64,000 bases of DNA, taken from NCBI RefSeq assembly GCF_013410545.1, contig NZ_JACCFV010000001.1:2294001-2358000 (forward strand), given 5' to 3'. The notes below the pieces were generated by a model, which did not search any database, was not told the origin of the DNA, and worked only from the letters and a program-made list of their open reading frames with translations. Shown piece after piece: positions 51,518-58,353 of this stretch. This stretch comes from Pseudoclavibacter chungangensis (GTDB lineage Bacteria; Actinomycetota; Actinomycetes; Actinomycetales; Microbacteriaceae). Each line of letters opens with the position of its first letter. The first letter of the stretch is position 1. Both the position numbers and the translations under genes were made by a program.

Positions 51518-52158
51518 ACGCGCGCGCTGTCTCGTCCGGCCGCGAACCGCGAGAGCGCGCCCGTCCTGGCGAGCGCCCGGACGAGGAGCCACCCGACGAC
51601 GCCCGCGAGCACGGCACCGGAGACGATCGTGCAGGAGGCGTAGACGAGGTTGAAGCCGAGGCCCTTCGCGATGTTGGCGCTCAGGAACAGTTCGAGGACG
51701 ATCGCGGCGAGCCCGGATCCGGCGCCCGCGAGCACGGCGACCGGCAGGCCGAAGCGACGGTATGCGAAGGCGGCGAACACGAGTTCGGCGCCGATGCCCT
51801 GTGCGAGCCCCGAGTAGACGGTCTCGATCGACCACTGGCTGCCGAGGAGCATGGAGACGACGGCCGCGAGCACCTCGACGAACAGTGCCGCGCCGGGCTT
51901 GCGGATGATGAGCCCGCCGAGCACGCCGCCGAGCAGCCAGATGCCGGTTGCGGTCCCGCCGAGGCCCGGGGTCACGGCGTCCGCCGCGAGGAACCACGCG
52001 TAGCCGACCGTGTTCCAGGCGACGAAGATGAGCCCACATGCGACACCGACGACCGCGGCCGTGATGATGTCGACGACGCGCCAGCGCGTCGTGCGCCGCT
52101 CGGTCGTCGTGCTCGGACGAGCGGCGTCCGCGGTGGTCTTGGGTGAACGGTTCGACAA
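51514..52158 (-). CDS. ykoE: ECF transporter S component, YkoE family (copy 1)
   Basis: A 214-residue substrate-binding membrane protein with about five to six helices. YkoE hallmarks: RWRVVDIITAAVVGVACGLI, GYAWFLAADAVTPGLGGTATG, GGLIIRKPGAALFVEVLAA and GSQWSIETVYSGLAQGIGAE. It binds hydroxymethylpyrimidine or thiamine. I chose TTG at 52158 because AAAGGGCACGACC precedes it; earlier in-frame codons run into the leader. A TPP riboswitch lies 67 nt upstream, so the operon is shut down when thiamine pyrophosphate is plentiful. Confidence 0.92.
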   Translation of the reverse strand: MSNRSPKTTADAARPSTTTERRTTRWRVVDIITAAVVGVACGLIFVAWNTVGYAWFLAADAVTPGLGGTATGIWLLGGVLGGLIIRKPGAALFVEVLAAVVSMLLGSQWSIETVYSGLAQGIGAELVFAAFAYRRFGLPVAVLAGAGSGLAAIVLELFLSANIAKGLGFNLVYASCTIVSGAVLAGVVGWLLVRALARTGALSRFAAGRDSARV

Positions 52159-52211
52159 GGTCGTGCCCTTTCTCGATGAGGAGGTGCACGGGTGGTGCGG
52201 CGCTTCGCGCC

Positions 52212-53184
52212 TCACCGAGAAGGTCTCCCTGCGCCGGCATGATCCGGATCAGGTTCGACGGTCGAAGGCTCGTGCCTTCCTCTCAGCCCGGACCACCGGA
52301 CTCCCGTGTTCCCCAGCAGTCTAGCGGCACCGCGCCGCAGCGGCTCGACCGCACAGGCCACGGCGCCGATCCCGAGGGCCGTGAGCTGGACGGGCCCGAG
52401 CGGCGCGGCCGTCAGGATCGCGCCGATCACCGCCGCCGTGCCGGGGATGACGGCGAAGAGCATCGACGCGAACCGGGCACCCGCACGGCGCACGACGGCC
52501 GCGTAACCGAACGTCCCGACCGTCCCGACGGCCGTGACGAGTGCGATGAGCGCGAACTCCGGCGCGCCGCCGCTCAGGTGTTGTGGTTCGAGGAACGAGA
52601 CCGCCGCGGCGGCGGGGGCGGCGACCGTCACACCGATCGCCGTGAAGACGACCGGATCGACGTCGGCCGCGCGACGCGCCTGCAGGATGGAGCCGGCGGC
52701 GAGACCGGGCAGCGCGACGATCGTCGCGATGACCCCCGGCCCGATCCGTGGGTCGGCGAGCACCGCGGGGGAGGCAGCCGAGCAGGACGGACGCGGTCGC
52801 GAGCACGAGTGCGACGACTCCCGCGGGCGACTCCCGTCGCCGCGTGACGACGCCGAGCAGCACTGCGGTGAGGACGGGATTCATCGCGATCACGAGCGCC
52901 GTGACGGTCGGTGAGACCCCGTGCGACATGCCCCGGTAGGCGCTCAGGAACTGCGCCCCCTGGACGCCGGCTCCCGCGAGGATCGTCCACGCGAGTGCGC
53001 GGCCCCTCGGCAGGGTGCTGCGGCGAGCCCGGACGATGCCCCAGAGGGCGACCGCGGAGGCGGTGAATCGGATGGTCAACAGCAGGAACGGGGTTGTCGC
53101 CCCGAGGGCGAGGGCGGCCAGGGGGTAGTTGGCCGCGTAGAGCAGGACGGTGAGCGAGGCGAGTGCGAGGGTCGATCTGGACAT
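52212..53184 (-). pseudogene. EamA/DMT family transporter, interrupted by a +1 frameshift
   Basis: The N-terminal five EamA helices (MSRSTLALASLTVLLYAANY to ALVLATASVLLGCLP) lie in one frame and the second EamA repeat (VLADPRIGPGVIATIVALPG onwards) in the next. Removing one base from the five-G run at 52767-52771 joins them as GCLPAVLADPRIGPG and restores a ten-helix, 323-residue transporter. This may be a true mutation, phase variation or an assembly error at a homopolymer. In the restored frame the last ~30 codons run through the downstream TPP riboswitch. It is divergent from a LysR regulator. Substrate unknown. Confidence 0.8.
52225..52310 (-). ncRNA. TPP riboswitch (THI element), copy 1
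   Basis: Read on the minus strand it contains the diagnostic CTGAGAG, ACCTGATCCGGATCATGC and the closing CAGGGAG that pairs with the initial CGGGAG. Nothing T-rich follows, so control is probably at translation initiation of the S component. Across 84 nt it differs from copy 2 (54857-54942) at only two positions. The 3' end of the broken EamA gene reads through it. Confidence 0.95.
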
Positions 53185-53224
53185 GCTCGGAGCCTGCGCC
53201 GAGCACACGCGGCACCGCATGACC

Positions 53225-53241
53225 GTTCGGGATCCTCGAAC
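53225..53241. promoter_or_regulatory. Probable LysR-binding site between EamA and LysR genes
   Basis: GTTCG and CGAAC form an inverted repeat with 7 nt between and contain the T-N11-A pattern (TCGGGATCCTCGA). It is central in the 97-nt divergent spacer, as expected for a LysR recognition site. Confidence 0.5.
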
Positions 53242-53281
53242 GTTCCGGAGGATTCCCGGTCACCCGGCGCACACTCGGCAC

Positions 53282-54268
53282 ATGCCGGATCTCGATCTCG
53301 TCGCCCTGCGCAGCCTCGTCGCCGTCGCCGCGTTCGCGGGCGTCCGGCGGGCCGCCACCTCGCTCCACGTCTCGACCTCCACGGTGAGCGGCCACCTGCG
53401 CCGGCTCGAGGCGATCGTGGGCGGGCCCATCGTCGAGCCGGACGGCAGGTCGGTGATGTTCACGCCACGCGGTGAATCGTTGCTCCAGGCGGCGCGGCGC
53501 ATTCTCGCCGTGCACGACGAGGCGCTCGATCGACTCACGGGCCCTGACGACGCGGAACTCGTGATCGCGGCCTCACAGTTCGCGACGCATTCGGCGCTGT
53601 CGGCCGTGAGCGACGTCGTCGCTCGTTCGGCCCCCGATCGTCGCGTCCGGCTCGAGTTCCATCGCTCGGATCAGGCGCGTTCGCTCGTGACGGCGGGGCG
53701 GGCCGACGTCGCGATCGGGCTCGAGGATCTGGGATCCCGATCGAGGCGCATCGGCCGGGTCGCCCTGCGCTGGGTGGGGGCACGGACGGCCACCTTCGAC
53801 GGCGACGACCGGCCGCTCCCCCTCGTCGTGTTCGCAGGGACGTGCACGGTCCGCGGCCGGATCCTCGCATCGTCCGCCGGCCGGTCCGGCCGGATCGTCC
53901 GCGAGTGCCACGATCTCACGGGCCTGCTCTCGGCGGTGCGCAGCGGTCTCGGCGTGAGCGCGCTGCCCGATCCCACGGCCTCGGCGAGCGGGCTCGCGCC
54001 CCTGCCGTTGCGCACCGAGCCCGAGCCCGTCACGCTCGTGTGCACGATGAGCGAGCGGGTGCCGAGCGCCCTCGCCGAGGAGATCGTCGAGGCGCTGCGG
54101 GTTACGTGGGCGCCGAGTTCGGGCCGCACACCGACGGATCAGCCGGGGGCGATCTCACGTCCCGACGCGAAGCGCGCCAGGACACCGGGGCGTGCGAGCG
54201 CACGGGTGAGGAGCCACCCGACGAGACCCGCCAGCACGGCACCGGAGGCGAGCGTGCACGAGACGTAG
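53282..54268 (+). CDS. LysR family transcriptional regulator
   Basis: A 328-residue regulator with an N-terminal winged helix (VALRSLVAVAAFAGVRRAAT, then VSTSTVSGHLRRLEAIVGGP) and a substrate-binding domain ending around residue 285. It is divergent from the EamA transporter gene, its probable target. The last ~43 codons run antisense through the 3' end of the convergent second ykoE gene (overlap 130 nt) and encode an Arg/Pro-rich tail outside the LysR fold, so the functional protein effectively ends before the overlap. Confidence 0.88.
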   Translation: MPDLDLVALRSLVAVAAFAGVRRAATSLHVSTSTVSGHLRRLEAIVGGPIVEPDGRSVMFTPRGESLLQAARRILAVHDEALDRLTGPDDAELVIAASQFATHSALSAVSDVVARSAPDRRVRLEFHRSDQARSLVTAGRADVAIGLEDLGSRSRRIGRVALRWVGARTATFDGDDRPLPLVVFAGTCTVRGRILASSAGRSGRIVRECHDLTGLLSAVRSGLGVSALPDPTASASGLAPLPLRTEPEPVTLVCTMSERVPSALAEEIVEALRVTWAPSSGRTPTDQPGAISRPDAKRARTPGRASARVRSHPTRPASTAPEASVHET

Positions 54269-54792
54269 ATCAGGTTGTACGCGAGCCCCTTCGCGAGATT
54301 CCCCTGCACGATCCCGTACGTCACGGTGCCGACCGCGGACCCGACGCCGAGCAGCACCGCGAACGGCGCGCCCGAACCGCGGTAGCGGAAGCACATCGCG
54401 ACGAGTTCGGCACCGAGGCCCTGCGCGACGCCGATGAACACCGTCTCCATCGCGAACTGGCTCCCCATGAGCATCGAGACCGTGGCCGCGAGCACCTCGA
54501 CGAAGAATGCCGCGCCGGGCTTGCGGATGATGAGGCCGCCGAGTACGCCGCCGAGCAGCCAGATGCCGGTCGACGTCCCGCCGAGCCCGGGCGTGAGCGC
54601 GTCCGCGGCGAGCATCCACGCGTAGCCCACGCTGTTCCAGACGACGAACAGGACGCCGCACGCGACGCCGATGACCGCTGCCGTGACGATGTCGACGACA
54701 CGCCACCGCAACACGCCTGTTCCGGCCCCTCGCACCGGTGGCGCCGTGACGGCCCCGGACCCCTCGATATCGACCCGCTTCTCGTCGTCCAT
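54139..54792 (-). CDS. ykoE: ECF transporter S component, YkoE family (copy 2, standing alone)
   Basis: A 217-residue paralogue of the first YkoE. The helices RWRVVDIVTAAVIGVACGVL, GYAWMLAADALTPGLGGTST and GGLIIRKPGAAFFVEVLAAT are nearly identical to copy 1, while the C-terminal half (from GAELV on) has diverged more. GAGGAAGGA precedes the ATG, and a TPP riboswitch lies 64 nt upstream. No ATPase or T-component genes accompany it; it could share the EcfAT module encoded 2.6 kb away, giving the cell two S components with different specificity. Confidence 0.9.
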   Translation of the reverse strand: MDDEKRVDIEGSGAVTAPPVRGAGTGVLRWRVVDIVTAAVIGVACGVLFVVWNSVGYAWMLAADALTPGLGGTSTGIWLLGGVLGGLIIRKPGAAFFVEVLAATVSMLMGSQFAMETVFIGVAQGLGAELVAMCFRYRGSGAPFAVLLGVGSAVGTVTYGIVQGNLAKGLAYNLIYVSCTLASGAVLAGLVGWLLTRALARPGVLARFASGREIAPG

Positions 54793-54856
54793 GTGGCGTC
54801 CTTCCTCGTACGCATCACACGGGCGACGAGGCGCGAATGCGCATCGCCGGTCCTGC

Positions 54857-54942
54857 CTCCCTGCGTCGGCATGATCCGGATCAGGTTCGACGGTCGAAGG
54901 CTCGTGCCTTCCTCTCAGCCCGGACTACCGGACTCCCGTGGT
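54857..54942 (-). ncRNA. TPP riboswitch (THI element), copy 2
   Basis: The same core as copy 1 (CTGAGAG, CCTGATCCGGATCATGC, CAGGGAG), with two base differences over 84 nt. It controls the second ykoE gene. The near identity, compared with the greater divergence of the proteins, suggests recent duplication or gene conversion of the leader. Confidence 0.95.
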
Positions 54943-55051
54943 GACGAGCACACTACGGGAATGGCAGCGTCGTGGGAAGCGCCGGAATGCGCCACCAACG
55001 TCGAACGCCCCGGACCGAGGTCCGGGGCGTTCGCGGTCGTCGTGCGCGGGG

Positions 55052-55342
55052 TCAGGCGGCCTGGAAGGTCTGGCAGTGCGCCGGACCGTGACCACCCTCG
55101 ATGCGCACCGAGGCCGCGGTGCACACGGCGGCGCTGTTGAACACGCACTCGGTGCGCTGGCAGGCGCCGACGGCGGTGACGACCTTGGGCAGGCCACCGT
55201 CGATGCCGAGCGGGAGGAACGTCGCGCAGTCGGCGCCGTTGCTGCTGATCGTGATGGCTCCCGCGTGGCAGCCGTCGTGGTTGTAGCCGCAGTCCGTCGC
55301 CGTGCAGCCGGAGACGGTGGGCAGGTCGGCGAGCATGGTCAT
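55052..55342 (-). CDS. Double DUF1540 cysteine-rich protein
   Basis: A 96-residue protein made of two DUF1540 units. Unit 1 is CTATDCGYNHDGCHAGAITI with a later Cys in GADCATF; unit 2 is CQRTECVFNSAAVCTAASVRI with HCQTF. Each has the C-x4-C-x6-7-C...C pattern suited to metal binding. DUF1540 proteins are uncharacterised. AAGGAG gives a clear ribosome binding site for the ATG. Two DtxR/IdeR-like iron boxes lie upstream, pointing to iron-responsive expression. No neighbours in the same direction. Confidence 0.85.
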   Translation of the reverse strand: MTMLADLPTVSGCTATDCGYNHDGCHAGAITISSNGADCATFLPLGIDGGLPKVVTAVGACQRTECVFNSAAVCTAASVRIEGGHGPAHCQTFQAA

Positions 55343-55409
55343 GGCGCGCTCCTTCAGATGCTGATCCCATGCATCTGGGTTCATTCATGATGCGCTTCGA
55401 AATGCATTC

Positions 55410-55470
55410 TGTATAGCCAGGAAAGGCTGCCTGAATGCCGAAAGAAAGGCGAAAGGAAAGCCTTACCTGA
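55410..55470 (-). promoter_or_regulatory. DUF1540 promoter region with two iron-box-like motifs
   Basis: On the minus strand AGGTAAGGCTTTCCT (55454-55468) and on the plus strand AGGAAAGGCTGCCT (55419-55432, one base short) resemble the DtxR/IdeR core AGGTTAGGCTAACCT. The 19-nt window 55452-55470 matches 13 of 19 consensus positions. A -10-like TATACA lies at 55410-55415 (minus strand). Iron-dependent control is inferred. Confidence 0.5.
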
Positions 55471-55593
55471 GCATTTCGATGTCATCGGGATCGGCATCGA
55501 CACGACGCGGGACGCCCCCGCGGACGCCGAGCGCCCGCCCCTCCGCGAGGCGGAACGGGGCGGGCGCGTGGCGTTCCCGACGGGCGGCGAGGA

Positions 55594-55953
55594 TCAGCGC
55601 TTGAGCGCCTTGATGATTCGAGGGAGCGCCCAGCCGACGACCGCCGCGAGCGGCAGCGAGACGCCGAGCAGCGCGATGATGTTGGGCTGGAACCGCGTGC
55701 CGAATTCGTCGTTCACATACGCGCCGATGGGGACGGAGAAACCGCCACCGCCGCCACCCGAACCGGCACCGCCATTGGGCTCGGCCGCCTCCGAGCCACC
55801 ACCCTTGCCCTCGGCCTCGCCGACGCCGAAACCGAAGCCGGCCAGCGCGACGGGAACGAGGGTCGTCGACCCGAGTTCGACCTTGTCGCCGTAGGCCGTC
55901 TGGACACCGATCCGCTTGATGTTGTCGAGCACTCGCTCAGTAACGTTCGCCAT
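55594..55953 (-). CDS. GerW (YtfJ) family protein
   Basis: A 119-residue protein. It begins with NVTERVLDNIKRIGVQTAYG, then KVELGSTTLVPVALAGFGFG, a Gly/Glu-rich loop, and GGGGGGFSVPIGAYV followed by FQPNIIALLGVSLPLAAVVG, which gives a C-terminal membrane helix. This is the spore-germination GerW family, widespread also in non-sporulating actinobacteria, where its role is unknown. A TACCAT hexamer 6 nt before the ATG suggests a leaderless transcript. Divergent from glgX. Confidence 0.88.
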   Translation of the reverse strand: MANVTERVLDNIKRIGVQTAYGDKVELGSTTLVPVALAGFGFGVGEAEGKGGGSEAAEPNGGAGSGGGGGGFSVPIGAYVNDEFGTRFQPNIIALLGVSLPLAAVVGWALPRIIKALKR

Positions 55954-55959
55954 GGCCGC

Positions 55960-55965
55960 ATGGTA
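55960..55965 (-). promoter_or_regulatory. -10-like hexamer for the GerW gene, probably leaderless
   Basis: TACCAT on the minus strand ends 6 nt before the start codon. Confidence 0.5.
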
Positions 55966-56121
55966 GGCGGTGCGACGCCACGGCGGCTGTGCGCGTCGCG
56001 ATGCGTCGCGCCGGGCCGAGTTCGCGTCGAGCACCACGGGAGGGCGTCCGCTACCGTTGAGCATCCGCCGCTCGGGCGGCGGGCGCACCTCGCGCTCCGA
56101 CATCGGAGGAACGAACGACCC

Positions 56122-58320
56122 ATGCAAAGCTGGCCAGGCACGCCGTACCCGCTCGGCGCGACCTTCGACGGATCCGGGACGAACTTCGCGATCTTCAGCG
56201 AGGTCGCCGAGAGCATCGAGCTGTCTCTGTTCGACGAGAGCGGCACCGAGACCCGCGTGCCGCTCCTCGAGAAGGACGCGTTCGTGTGGCACTGCTACCT
56301 CCCGCAGGTGCAGCCGGGACAGCGCTACGGCTACCGCGTCCACGGCGCGTACGACCCCGCCTCGGGCAAGCGCTCGAACCCCGCGAAGCTCCTCCTGGAC
56401 CCGTACGCGAAGGCGACGACGGGCGAGATCGACTGGGACCAGTCGCTGTTCAGCTACAACTTCGGCGACCCCGACTCGTTCAACGACGACGACTCGGCAT
56501 CCCACATGATGAAGAGCGTCGTCATCAACCCGTTCTTCGACTGGGCCGGTGACCGTGCGCCGCGCACGCCCTACCAGGACTCCTTCGTCTACGAGGCCCA
56601 TGTGAAGGGCCTCACCGAGCTCCACCCCGCCGTGCCGGAGGAGATCCGCGGCACCTACGCGGGCGTCGCACACCCGGCGGTCGTCGACCACCTCAAGCGA
56701 CTCGGGGTCACCGCGATCGAGCTCATGCCGGTTCACCAGTTCGTGCAGGACTCGACGCTGCTCGAGAAGGGCCTGCGCAACTACTGGGGCTACAACACGA
56801 TCGGCTTCTTCGCACCGCACGCCGAGTACGCCTCGGCGGGCACCCTCGGCCAGCAGGTCCAGGAGTTCAAGTCGATGGTGAAGGAGATGCACCTCAACGG
56901 CATCGAGGTCATCCTCGACGTCGTCTACAACCACACCGCCGAGGGCAATCACCTCGGCCCCACACTCAGCTTCCGCGGCATCGACAACGCCGCCTACTAC
57001 CGCCTCGAGCCGAACGACGCCCGCTACTACACGGACTACACCGGCACCGGCAACTCGTTCAACATGCGCCACCCGCACTCACTGCAGCTCATCATGGACT
57101 CGCTGCGCTACTGGGTGACCGAGATGCACGTCGACGGCTTCCGGTTCGACCTCGCCTCGACGCTCGCACGCGAACTGCACGACGTCGACAAGCTGTCGGC
57201 CTTCTTCGACCTCGTGCACCAGGACCCGGTGGTCTCACAGGTGAAGCTCATCGCCGAGCCGTGGGACGTCGGGCCCGGCGGCTACCAGGTCGGCAACTTC
57301 CCGCCCCTGTGGACGGAGTGGAACGGCAAGTACCGCGACACGGTGCGCGATTTCTGGCGCGGCGAGCCGTCGACGCTCGGTGAGTTCGCGAGCCGCATCA
57401 CGGGCTCGGCCGACCTCTACGCGAGCTCGGGCCGTCGTCCCTTCGCGTCGATCAACTTCGTCACGGCCCACGACGGGTTCACGCTCAAGGACCTCGTCTC
57501 GTACAACGAGAAGCACAACGACGCGAACGGTGAGGACGGGCGCGACGGCGAGAGCCACAACCGCTCGTACAACCTGGGCGCGGAGGGCCCGACCGACGAT
57601 CGTGAGATCCAGCTCATGCGCGCGCGCCAGCAGCGCAACTTCATCGCGACGCTGCTGCTCAGTCAGGGCGTGCCGATGTTGCTGCACGGCGACGAGATGG
57701 GCCGCACGCAGCAGGGCAACAACAATACCTACGCGCAGGACAACGAGCTGAGCTGGGTGCACTGGGACCAGGCCGACGAGCCGCTCATCGAGTTCACCCG
57801 CGCCGTCTCCAAGCTGCGGGCGGAGCACCCCACGTTCCGCCGGCGCGGCTTCTTCGACGGCAAGGTCGTCGACCGAGAGGACCTCGCGGGCCTGCCCGAC
57901 ATCCTGTGGCTGTCGACCGACGGATCGCAGATGCGCACGTCCGATTGGAACAGCGAGTACGTCCGTTCGATGGGCGTGTTCCTGAACGGGAACGCGATCG
58001 CGGGGCGCGGTGACCGCGGCGAGAAGATCGTCGACGTCGACTTCATCATCTACTTCAACGCCTCCGACACGACGGTCCCGACGACCGTGCCCTCGCTCGG
58101 GCTCGACCACCCGTGGGAGATCGTCATCGACACCTCGGGCGAGCACTCGGGTGAGGGGCCGTTCGAGGCGGGCGGGACGTTCCCGCTCGAGCCGCGTTCG
58201 CTCGTCGTCATGCGCGCGTACGCGGAGACCCCCGCGGAGCCGGACCACTCGGTCGCCGCCTCGGTCGCCTCGCTCACGACGCCCATCCCCATCATCAAAC
58301 GCCCAGACCCGACCCAATAG
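56122..58320 (+). CDS. glgX: Glycogen debranching enzyme (TreX/GlgX)
   Basis: A 732-residue GH13 isoamylase-type enzyme that hydrolyses alpha-1,6 branches of glycogen. An N-terminal CBM48 domain (PGTPYPLGATFDGSGTNFAI) precedes the (beta/alpha)8 barrel with VILDVVYNHT, the nucleophile Asp in VDGFRFDLAS, the acid Glu in LIAEPWD and NFVTAHDGFT. As the first gene of the treXYZ set it feeds linear maltodextrin to TreY. Divergent from the GerW gene; GGAGGAACG serves as ribosome binding site. Confidence 0.95.
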   Translation: MQSWPGTPYPLGATFDGSGTNFAIFSEVAESIELSLFDESGTETRVPLLEKDAFVWHCYLPQVQPGQRYGYRVHGAYDPASGKRSNPAKLLLDPYAKATTGEIDWDQSLFSYNFGDPDSFNDDDSASHMMKSVVINPFFDWAGDRAPRTPYQDSFVYEAHVKGLTELHPAVPEEIRGTYAGVAHPAVVDHLKRLGVTAIELMPVHQFVQDSTLLEKGLRNYWGYNTIGFFAPHAEYASAGTLGQQVQEFKSMVKEMHLNGIEVILDVVYNHTAEGNHLGPTLSFRGIDNAAYYRLEPNDARYYTDYTGTGNSFNMRHPHSLQLIMDSLRYWVTEMHVDGFRFDLASTLARELHDVDKLSAFFDLVHQDPVVSQVKLIAEPWDVGPGGYQVGNFPPLWTEWNGKYRDTVRDFWRGEPSTLGEFASRITGSADLYASSGRRPFASINFVTAHDGFTLKDLVSYNEKHNDANGEDGRDGESHNRSYNLGAEGPTDDREIQLMRARQQRNFIATLLLSQGVPMLLHGDEMGRTQQGNNNTYAQDNELSWVHWDQADEPLIEFTRAVSKLRAEHPTFRRRGFFDGKVVDREDLAGLPDILWLSTDGSQMRTSDWNSEYVRSMGVFLNGNAIAGRGDRGEKIVDVDFIIYFNASDTTVPTTVPSLGLDHPWEIVIDTSGEHSGEGPFEAGGTFPLEPRSLVVMRAYAETPAEPDHSVAASVASLTTPIPIIKRPDPTQ

Positions 58321-58353
58321 TCTCGTCTCGACACTCTCGTCTCGGAGGACGCC

